The notes beneath the pieces are model-generated. The model made no database searches and was not told the origin of the DNA. It worked only from the letters and a program-made list of their open reading frames with translations. Shown here in pieces: positions 58,674-64,000 of a DNA stretch of 64,000 bases. Both the position numbers and the translations under genes were made by a program. The stretch is taken from contig JBMNCQ010000059.1 of NCBI GenBank assembly GCA_049366715.1, positions 62,001 through 126,000 on the forward strand, read 5' to 3'. The first letter of the stretch is position 1, and every line of letters begins with the position of its first letter. This DNA is from JBMNCQ01 sp049366715 (GTDB taxonomy: Bacteria > Bacillota > Peptococcia > Peptococcales > BICA1-8).

Positions 58674-59166
58674 AAAAAGGATTGTTCATGCCGGATTAGT
58701 ATTATTTTTATTTTTTTCTTTTGCAGCAGTTCCTCTTACTTCAGCGGAAATTTCAGTTATGCAAAAAGAAACCGAAGAAATGCTGGTTTGTCAGGATGAC
58801 TGCGGGATGCTGGTATCAGCCTGTGACAATCCTACAGCAACCTACATGAGGGGGATAATCACTGAGCAGATCGGCCAAGGCAAGTCCCGGGAAGAGATTC
58901 TCCAATACTTTGTTTCTGTCTATGGAGAACAGGTTCTTGCTACCCCAGAACCGCAAGGGTTTAATATGACCGCTTATGTTATTCCTTTTGCAGCTATACT
59001 TATGGGAGGTATCGTAATTTATTCAGCTCTAGAAAAATGGGTTTTGCATAACCGCTTATCTAATTTTGACCTCCTGACTGCTGCTAAAGGGGAAAAAGCT
59101 GATGAACAGGTTTTTCAAAAAGAGTATGAAGAAAAGCTGGAGCGGGAGCTGAAAAAATATTGGTAA
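58663..59166 (+). CDS. ccmH: CcmH-like thiol protein with atypical cysteine spacing
   Basis: A 167-residue protein with signal peptide (about 1-28), a CcmH domain and a C-terminal helix (about 106-125). The thiol motif reads LVCQDDCGMLVSACDNP: Cys43, Cys47 and Cys54, so CxxxC rather than the LRCxxC of the classical family, with a third Cys. It presents apocytochrome thiols to CcmF. ATG 58663 with GAAGAGG upstream and an 11-bp overlap with ccmF is preferred over an earlier in-frame ATG at 58624. Confidence 0.85.
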   Translation: MQYKKRIVHAGLVLFLFFSFAAVPLTSAEISVMQKETEEMLVCQDDCGMLVSACDNPTATYMRGIITEQIGQGKSREEILQYFVSVYGEQVLATPEPQGFNMTAYVIPFAAILMGGIVIYSALEKWVLHNRLSNFDLLTAAKGEKADEQVFQKEYEEKLERELKKYW

Positions 59167-59224
59167 AGATTAAGAAACAGAGTAGCAAATATCTGTGGGT
59201 AAGCTCAAGAGCTATACAGAAATG

Positions 59225-59425
59225 TCCGCGTTACCGTGATATCGATAAGGCTGAGGTTAAGATTGAGACTAAGATTAAGGTCAAGGTTGAGGCTGAAAAG
59301 AGAGTGGAATAGCGGACCTATAATACAGAGAACAGAGAACCAAAATAACCGAGAACTGGTATCTGAGAACTAAGAACTATAATCTAGCAACTAGGAGCTG
59401 CTACCAGTCACTAATCACCAGTAAC
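59225..59425. repeat. Degenerate hexamer and heptamer repeat tract
   Basis: About eight consecutive 6-bp units of the form RAGRYT (AAGGTT, GAGGTT, AAGATT, GAGACT) lie around 59248-59297. Heptamer-like units such as GAGAACT and AAGAACT follow to about 59425. The tract fills the space between ccmH and the next gene. Confidence 0.65.
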
Positions 59426-59443
59426 TATTTTGGGGGGATAAAA

Positions 59444-59716
59444 GTGGATAACTTTCTTTTTTCGCTAATCTTTGGAATCATAATGTTGGTCTCTTTGCTA
59501 TTAATAGTCCTGCCGCTAGTAGCGGCAGGAAAGATAGAGGGAGATTATTGTGGAGGACTTCAAATAAATAGTAAAGACTCGGTATTTACGACAATAAATG
59601 AAATAGAATTTGACTATCAAATGGGTAAATTAGCTGAAGATGATTACTTATATCTGAAAGATTATTACAAAAAGATAGCCATTGGTTTTTTGCAAAAAAA
59701 GATGAATAAGAGTTAA
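59444..59716 (+). CDS. Small CcmI-like membrane protein
   Basis: A 90-residue protein with one N-terminal helix (about 4-28), a short loop, and a cytoplasmic helical pair INEIEFDYQMGKLAEDDYLYLKDYYKK. The motif F-D-x-x-x-G-K-L-x-x-x-D-Y is common in small proteins that close ccm clusters of Gram-positives and resembles the start of CcmI. GTG 59444 follows GGGGGG. A terminator lies ~55 bp after the stop. Confidence 0.7.
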   Translation: MDNFLFSLIFGIIMLVSLLLIVLPLVAAGKIEGDYCGGLQINSKDSVFTTINEIEFDYQMGKLAEDDYLYLKDYYKKIAIGFLQKKMNKS

Positions 59717-59770
59717 TTAGTGAAGAAATATGTTCAAAACCCTAGAAGAAATAGAGTCGGAATTAATAAA

Positions 59771-59807
59771 TCTGCAACTTGATAAGTAGTTGCAGACTGT
59801 TGTTTTT
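59771..59807 (+). terminator. Terminator after CcmI-like gene
   Basis: TCTGCAACT pairs with AGTAGTTGCAGA with one bulge; after a short gap TTGTTTTT follows. Confidence 0.65.
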
Positions 59808-59859
59808 AAAATAAGGGTATAAAGGTCGGTTGCAAATGTGATGAAATAATAAATAATTT

Positions 59860-59935
59860 ATCACAAAACGTTCATAGCTTGTAGGAACTTTATACACACC
59901 TCTCTAACACTTTTTATATTTTTAAACCTTATAAT
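59860..59935 (+). promoter_or_regulatory. Tandem-hexamer box and -10 before rhodanese gene 2
   Basis: ATCACA (59860), TTCATA (59871), TAGGAA (59882), TACACA (59893), CTAACA (59904), TATATT (59915) keep the 11-bp step; a 9-bp gap leads to TATAAT (59930-59935), 38 bp before the ATG. Confidence 0.55.
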
Positions 59936-59973
59936 ACAGTTAACATAACAAAAAGATTAGGGAGGATGCCAAA

Positions 59974-60381
59974 ATGAAGAATGATATGCAAAAAATAGTG
60001 AAAGATTTCTTTCTAAACATACCAAAGGATAAATATGGAATAGATTTGTTTGAATTTGAATCTTTAGTAACCTGGGGAAATATCAATAAGTATTTCTTAT
60101 TAGATGTGCGGGAATTTGATGAGTTTCAGCAAGTAAGAATTCCAGGATCAGTAAATATTCCATGTTCCCGGTTAGCACAGAAAATTAATGATATTCCTGT
60201 TAATCAGCAAGTCATAATTATTAGCGAGAAAGGTATAGTGGCTGCACAAATTTCCTCTCTGTTAAATTCCTGTGGATTTAAAACCTGGACTTTACGGGAA
60301 GGAATCGAAGGCTATCTAGATATTGGCGGGGATATTGAAGGGAAAAGCTTAACCCTTGTTTATCAGCAGCGAGGTAGGTAA
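59974..60381 (+). CDS. Rhodanese-like protein lacking the active-site Cys
   Basis: A 135-residue rhodanese-fold protein paralogous to the one at 45950-46333: both share the N-terminal ~35-residue extension and LDVREFDEFQQVRIPGSVNIP here against LDIRERELFQKYRFPNSINIP there. The loop that should hold the active-site Cys reads IISEKGIVA with Ser84 in its place, so sulfur transfer by this route is not expected. It may bind a partner instead. ATG 59974 follows GGGAGGATG; it precedes a methyltransferase by 35 bp. Confidence 0.85.
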   Translation: MKNDMQKIVKDFFLNIPKDKYGIDLFEFESLVTWGNINKYFLLDVREFDEFQQVRIPGSVNIPCSRLAQKINDIPVNQQVIIISEKGIVAAQISSLLNSCGFKTWTLREGIEGYLDIGGDIEGKSLTLVYQQRGR

Positions 60382-60416
60382 TTTAATAATAAATCCTGAT
60401 AAAAGGGGAGAACCCT

Positions 60417-61043
60417 ATGGAAATAGATGTTACCGAGGAGATTAAATCTAAATATAATGAAAAAGCCGAGTCATATGATAAGATGCTGGCGCCCATGGAA
60501 AAAATGATGATGGGTAAGTGGAGAAAGATACTTTTCGCAAAAGCCGAAGGATTAATTCTTGAAGCAGGGGCTGGGACGGGTGCCAACATTCCCTATTATC
60601 CCGAAAAAGCAGTAAAGGTAATAGGTATTGATTTTAGCCCCAAAATGTTAGAAAAAGCCAAGGAAAAACTATCTTTAGCCAAAGTATCTGTGGAGCTTAT
60701 GGAAGGGGACGTCCAACATTTACCTTTTAAGGACAGTTATTTTGATACAGTTGTTGCAGCCTGTGTATTCTGCTCTGTCCCAGACCCTGTACAGGGATTT
60801 AAAGAACTAAGGCGGGTCATAAAGCCTGAGGGTGAACTTTATATGCTGGAGCATGTACGAAGTGAAGGGAAGTTCTTAGGTCTGCTGATGGATAAGTTAA
60901 ATCCCTTATCTTTAAAATACGGCGGAGTTAATATCAATAGAAGGACTGAAAATAATATAAGGTTAGCAGGCCTGAAAGTTACTTCAGTAGAACTACTGTT
61001 TAAAGATATCGTCAAATTAATAACGGTTTCCCCCAATAAATAA
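60417..61043 (+). CDS. Class I SAM-dependent methyltransferase
   Basis: A 208-residue methyltransferase of the UbiE/type 11 group. Motif I ILEAGAGTGANIPYYP binds SAM, motif II includes MEGDVQHLPFKDSYFDTVVA, and PEGELYMLEHV is motif III. The substrate is unknown; a small-molecule or thiol acceptor is possible. Start follows AAAGGGGAG. It is cotranscribed with the rhodanese-like gene. Its 3' end runs into a structured RNA region. Confidence 0.88.
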   Translation: MEIDVTEEIKSKYNEKAESYDKMLAPMEKMMMGKWRKILFAKAEGLILEAGAGTGANIPYYPEKAVKVIGIDFSPKMLEKAKEKLSLAKVSVELMEGDVQHLPFKDSYFDTVVAACVFCSVPDPVQGFKELRRVIKPEGELYMLEHVRSEGKFLGLLMDKLNPLSLKYGGVNINRRTENNIRLAGLKVTSVELLFKDIVKLITVSPNK

Positions 61044-61139
61044 TATCTTTCCCTCCAAGCAGTCGATATGCTAATGACTGTGGAGGGGTATCTAAATAAC
61101 CAATTTCACTACCTTGGTTATTACTGGATACTAATATTA
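61041..61139 (+). ncRNA. Predicted three-way-junction RNA in the 3' UTR
   Basis: Complementary segments form a closed fold: P1 TAATAT (61041-61046) with ATATTA (61134-61139); P2 CCCTCCA (61051-61057) with TGGAGGG (61081-61087), extended by CAGTC (61060-61064) with GACTG (61076-61080); P3 GTATC (61088-61092) with GATAC (61127-61131), extended by AATAACC (61095-61101) with GGTTATT (61116-61122). P1 starts at the methyltransferase stop codon and an intrinsic terminator follows. I matched it to no known riboswitch; it may be a 3' UTR-derived regulatory RNA or a stabilising structure. Confidence 0.45.
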
Positions 61140-61148
61140 AAATAAAGG

Positions 61149-61180
61149 CTGCATTCCGCGAAGGAATAGCAGTCTTTATT
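61149..61180 (+). terminator. Terminator after the structured RNA
   Basis: CTGCATTCC pairs with GGAATAGCAG (one bulged A), loop GCGAA, then TCTTTATTTCTT. Confidence 0.75.
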
Positions 61181-61193
61181 TCTTCATGTTTTA

Positions 61194-61247
61194 TTCACAA
61201 ATTAGACAAATATATATCATAGCTGCTCCAAATTTTTAGATTATTCT
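61194..61247 (+). promoter_or_regulatory. Tandem-hexamer box and -10 before lemA
   Basis: TTCACA (61194), GACAAA (61205), ATCATA (61216), TCCAAA (61227) at 11-bp steps, 9-bp gap, TATTCT (61242-61247). Confidence 0.6.
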
Positions 61248-61321
61248 ATATTAAAAGTTAAAGGGGCTAGTATGATGACCGGCTTAAAAAGCAGCATTAA
61301 CAAGCGTAAAGGAGAGGTAGT

Positions 61322-61885
61322 ATGAAAAAAAGTTTACTTGTAATTGGCGGGATACTTTTAGTAGTATTGTTAACGATAAGTCCCTTGATCGGAGTATACA
61401 ACAATTTAATAACGGCTGAAGAAAACGTTGGCGGTCAATGGGCCCAGGTCGAGAACCAGCTCCAGCGCAGACTGGATTTAATTCCTAATTTAGTGGAAAC
61501 TGTAAAAGGTTACGCAGCCCACGAAAAGGAAACCTTCACTTTAGTGACCGAAGCAAGATCTAAAGCAGCCGGTGCCGTCGGCGTAAAAGAGAAAGCCGAA
61601 ACAAATAGTGAGCTTACTTCGGCCTTAAGCAGGCTTATGGTGGTAGTAGAACGTTATCCGGAACTGAAGGCCAATGAAAACTTTATTAGACTTCAAGATG
61701 AACTGGCAGGAACAGAAAACAGAATTGCCATTGCCAGGAAGGATTATAATGATGCAGTACAAAGCTTTAATACCTTAATAAAACGTTTCCCAAATAATGT
61801 TATAGCGGGAATGCTGAATTTTATGGAGAAAGCATATTTTGAAGCAGAAACAAGTGCCCTTAAAGCCCCTGAGGTAAGCTTTTAA
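61322..61885 (+). CDS. lemA: LemA family protein
   Basis: A 187-residue LemA protein with one N-terminal helix (about 5-24) and a helical outer domain. Family motifs: YNNLITAEENVGGQWAQVENQLQRRLDLIPNLVETVKGY and NAVIAGML-like NNVIAGMLNF. LemA proteins are membrane-anchored and usually paired with TPM-domain proteins, as here (13 bp downstream). Their function is poorly known; cell-envelope maintenance has been proposed. Ribosome site GGAGAGG. Confidence 0.93.
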   Translation: MKKSLLVIGGILLVVLLTISPLIGVYNNLITAEENVGGQWAQVENQLQRRLDLIPNLVETVKGYAAHEKETFTLVTEARSKAAGAVGVKEKAETNSELTSALSRLMVVVERYPELKANENFIRLQDELAGTENRIAIARKDYNDAVQSFNTLIKRFPNNVIAGMLNFMEKAYFEAETSALKAPEVSF

Positions 61886-61898
61886 GAGGGGGGAATAG

Positions 61899-62618
61899 AT
61901 GAAACTCGCAAAAAGGATTTCGCTGTTAAGCTTATTACTGTTGTTTATACTAAATACAACGCTCTGGGCTGCACCAGAGCTTCCTGATTATTGGGGCGAT
62001 ATATATGTTCAGGATTTTGCTGAGATGATTTCGTCCCCCATGGAACAAAGCATATTAAAAGCTGCTAGAGAAATAGAAGACAGAACAGGAGCTCAAATAT
62101 CGATTGTTACCTTAGAAAGTCTAGAGGGGAGGGATATTGAAACTTACAGTAATGAGCTCTTTAGAAAATGGGGTATCGGGGATAAGGACAAAGAAAATGG
62201 AATACTTTTTTTAGCCGCTGAGAATGAAAAAGAATTTCGGATTGAGGTGGGTTATGGACTTGAAGGCAGGATAAATGATGCCAAAGCAGGGGATATCTTA
62301 AGAAATATTATCCCCTATTTTCAAAAAGGTGATCTTGACAGTGGTTTTGCTTTAGCTTTTAACAGCTTGGCCCAGGAAATCAGTCAAGAGTACCCTGATG
62401 CTAACCAAGAGAAAACACAAAACGGGAAAGCTGCTAAGATTCCCTGGTGGGCACAATTATTAGGCATTGCTTTACTTATTTATCTGGCAATTTTTCATCC
62501 GGATATTTTAATGCTGCTCATCTATACTTTATCCAGAGGAAATATGGGCGGTTCCGGTGGTTCACGAAGAGGAGGAGGAGGTTCATCCGGTGGTGGAGGT
62601 GCCTCAGGGGGCTGGTGA
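61899..62618 (+). CDS. TPM-domain membrane protein (YgcG-like)
   Basis: A 239-residue protein with signal peptide (about 1-24), a TPM domain (about 33-160, with YVQDFAEMIS, RTGAQISIVTL and VGYGLEGRINDAKAG), one or two helices (about 185-215) and a tail rich in Gly and Ser (GGSGGSRRGGGGSSGGGG). TPM domains were linked to envelope or photosystem repair. It follows lemA, the usual partner. AGAGGGGGG precedes the ATG. Confidence 0.92.
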   Translation: MKLAKRISLLSLLLLFILNTTLWAAPELPDYWGDIYVQDFAEMISSPMEQSILKAAREIEDRTGAQISIVTLESLEGRDIETYSNELFRKWGIGDKDKENGILFLAAENEKEFRIEVGYGLEGRINDAKAGDILRNIIPYFQKGDLDSGFALAFNSLAQEISQEYPDANQEKTQNGKAAKIPWWAQLLGIALLIYLAIFHPDILMLLIYTLSRGNMGGSGGSRRGGGGSSGGGGASGGW

Positions 62619-62627
62619 GGTGAGCAT

Positions 62628-62679
62628 AAATAGTAATTAAGGATAATCCTTTAGAAGGGTTATCCTTAATTACTATTTA
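62628..62679. terminator. Long hairpin after TPM gene
   Basis: A ~21-bp stem, AAATAGTAATTAAGGATAA with TTATCCTTAATTACTATTT plus inner CCT/AGG pairs, works as a terminator in both orientations between convergent genes. Confidence 0.85.
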
Positions 62680-62711
62680 TAAAAAGAGCAACATACAGAG
62701 TAGGATGTTCT

Positions 62712-63089
62712 TTATTTATTAAATTGGTTAAGTTCCAATTCGATTTGGTAGTGATTAATAGTTGATCTTTGAATTTTATCTTCTAATAAAGCAGTATGTA
62801 TTTTCTGTTCAATTTTATCCAGCTCTTTAAGCTGCTGTTTTAAATCCTCCAGCCTGGATTGCAAGCGGATTATTTGGTGGTTAATTTGAAAATCATCAAA
62901 TTCATGGGAATAGTCCTGAGGATTTTGCTTTTTTAGTTTTTTAAGATGTTCCGTAGTTTCAGATATTAATTTGTTTGTTTCGTTATGCTGATAATTAACC
63001 TTACTTAATAATGAATAATAATCAGATTTAGTATCATTAACGGTGTCGCCGAGGATAAGACTGGAAAACATTTCTTTTAAAGTAGTCAT
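62712..63089 (-). CDS. Coiled-coil protein of unknown function
   Basis: A 125-residue soluble protein, nearly all helical with heptads between about residues 34 and 110 (LQSRLEDLKQQLKELDKIEQK). No cysteines, signal or membrane segment. It is the second of two minus-strand genes 27 bp apart. A good GGGG ribosome site precedes the start on the minus strand. I do not recognise a family. Confidence 0.7.
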   Translation of the reverse strand: MTTLKEMFSSLILGDTVNDTKSDYYSLLSKVNYQHNETNKLISETTEHLKKLKKQNPQDYSHEFDDFQINHQIIRLQSRLEDLKQQLKELDKIEQKIHTALLEDKIQRSTINHYQIELELNQFNK

Positions 63090-63116
63090 ACTGATCCCCT
63101 TTTCTTAAATATTAAG

Positions 63117-63419
63117 CTAAACATTGGAAACACGATCCTTGTATTTCCGGAGGGTATTATTGATGAATATTTTTTTTTGGAGCCAAAACCGTGCTTCTTG
63201 CTCATTATCTTCTCGTAAAGCAGCCCGGATTTGTTCGGTACATTCCTGATCGTCTCCTTCTAAGTCATTTATTAAGTCTTGGAGGACATCTTCAATGGAA
63301 TTTTTTACATATGGATTCTTTAAATCCCCGGATGCATGCTGCCGGATAGTTTTTTTAGCTACCTGTGACGTAGAGAATATGTTTTTAAATGTTAACAAAA
63401 GGCTTCTAATAAATTTCAT
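63117..63419 (-). CDS. Small helical protein of unknown function
   Basis: A 100-residue protein: basic amphipathic N-terminus (MKFIRSLLLTFKNIF), then an acidic helical part (VLQDLINDLEGDDQECTEQI) and a basic C-terminus. It may lie on the membrane by its first helix. It is first in a two-gene minus-strand unit with the coiled-coil gene. GAGGGGAAATATG is the start context. No domain recognised. Confidence 0.65.
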   Translation of the reverse strand: MKFIRSLLLTFKNIFSTSQVAKKTIRQHASGDLKNPYVKNSIEDVLQDLINDLEGDDQECTEQIRAALREDNEQEARFWLQKKIFINNTLRKYKDRVSNV

Positions 63420-63537
63420 AACATATTTCCCCTCACTTTCTGCTAAATGATATAAAAAATAAGTGACGGTTTTTTAATAAAAGTTTGAGGAAACTGTGTA
63501 TTTTTTTAAAACAGGTAATTTACCAATACAATAGCAA

Positions 63538-63643
63538 TTCACAAATTTCACACAAAGTGTTGTCAATTAGGACAAGTTTATTTTATAAGTTCACAATTTG
63601 CACAAAATTAATCCATAACTTAATCAAACTGGGTGTATATAAT
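63538..63643 (+). promoter_or_regulatory. Two tandem-hexamer arrays and -10 before TauE gene
   Basis: First array TTCACA (63538), CACACA (63549), TTGTCA (63560), GACAAG (63571), TTTATA (63582); second TTCACA (63590), CACAAA (63601), TCCATA (63612), ATCAAA (63623), 9-bp gap, TATAAT (63638-63643). It aligns closely with 54488-54591. Confidence 0.7.
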
Positions 63644-63684
63644 TCAAACGAGCAAAATGTTACAAATAGGGGGTAATTGTTTTA

Positions 63685-64000
63685 ATGGATATAGCTTTAG
63701 CAGTTACTGTACTTGGTTTTATAGGTGCTTTTATTGCCGGAATGGCCGGTATAGGCGGGGCAATAATTATGGTTCCTTTACTGTATTTTGTTCCTCCTCT
63801 TTTAGGTTTTGAACAATTAAGTATGCAAACTGTGGCAGGTTTGACAATTGTCCAGGTTTTAATAGCTACGGGAACAGCCGCCCTTGTTCATAAAGCCAAT
63901 AATTATCTAAATAAAGAGCTTGTTAAATGGATGGCCGCTACGATAATAATAGCCTCATTTGGGGGCGGTCTGGCCTCAAAATACGTCACTGAGTTGATGA
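63685..64000 (+). CDS. TauE/SafE-type sulfite exporter family protein, 3'-truncated
   Basis: The first 105 codons of a membrane protein lie in the window and run off its end. It opens MDIALAVTVLGFIGAF, followed by AGMAGIGGAIIMVPLL, the family motif of TauE/SafE anion exporters and permeases, and further helices with ATGTAALVHK and ASFGGGLASKY. ATG 63685 follows AGGGGG at 11 bp. Exports of sulfite, sulfonate or other sulfur anions are known for the family. It is under the tandem-hexamer promoter. Confidence 0.9.
   Translation, partial: MDIALAVTVLGFIGAFIAGMAGIGGAIIMVPLLYFVPPLLGFEQLSMQTVAGLTIVQVLIATGTAALVHKANNYLNKELVKWMAATIIIASFGGGLASKYVTELM

Noticed and set aside
59248..59297. Coding sequence of an (Arg-Leu)n protein
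   Set aside because: The hexamer tract reads as alternating Arg-Leu in one frame, but this follows from the repeat itself; there is no start context or domain.
1..64000. CRISPR arrays, tRNA and rRNA genes, insertion sequences, prophage or integrase genes
   Set aside because: No direct repeats with spacers, cloverleaf sequences, rRNA stretches, transposases or integrases were seen in reading both strands.

Overview
The window reads as chromosome of an anaerobic, Gram-positive, low-to-moderate GC bacterium of the Bacillota, most like Clostridia of the Peptococcaceae type. The basis is strong AGGAGG ribosome sites, frequent TTG/GTG starts, ferredoxin-linked 2-oxoacid oxidoreductase, two sigma-54 catabolic operons, a CcmABCDEFH cytochrome c maturation set and small clostridial families. 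This is inference from gene content; no rRNA, tRNA, transposase, CRISPR array or prophage was seen.

1-11.5 kb: a sigma-54 activator (cut by the window edge), a terminator, a sigma-54 promoter and a catabolic block: two-gene UxaA-type dehydratase, four-subunit 2-oxoacid:ferredoxin oxidoreductase (Vor/Kor type), Ptb-like acyltransferase, GlcD/GlcF hydroxyacid dehydrogenase, a YkvI-type transporter and a convergent FadR-family repressor. The likely logic is hydroxyacid to 2-oxoacid to acyl-CoA to acyl phosphate. 11.7-24 kb: mostly unlinked genes (DJ-1/PfpI protein, membrane phosphatase-like protein with a glycosyltransferase, asnS, amidase, HD-GYP protein, 2H phosphoesterase, histidine kinase, YajQ).

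24-32.8 kb: a second sigma-54 activator, a large palindrome, a near-perfect sigma-54 promoter and an acyl-CoA operon: propionate/acetate-type CoA-transferase, crotonase, MaoC hydratase, GntP permease, then a second permease and an FCD regulator with an atypical DNA-binding domain. This fits uptake and activation of a short 3-hydroxy acid, with two hydratases that could together epimerise its CoA ester. 33-41 kb: lipoprotein, TGS-nucleoside kinase, DUF2892, DUF3892, CBS protein, lipid kinase, DUF523, Mug glycosylase and PspA, separated by degenerate hexamer/heptamer repeat tracts.

41-64 kb: a metal and cytochrome region: CopA, CopZ, two Met-rich small proteins, a YHS-like protein, two rhodanese paralogues (one without the active-site Cys), ccmABCD and ccmEFH in two blocks, Lgt, a membrane spermidine-synthase-like protein, LemA/TPM proteins and the start of a TauE exporter. 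Its distinctive feature is a family of promoters in which TTCACA-like hexamers recur at exact 11-bp steps and end 9-10 bp before a -10 box. They look like tandem sites of an OmpR-family response regulator, and the hexamer recalls the reported ResD site. Two ccm operons share a duplicated leader of this kind followed by a hairpin, and the region holds decayed copies of the Met-rich gene and of a ccm-linked membrane gene, pointing to an old segmental duplication with reciprocal decay.
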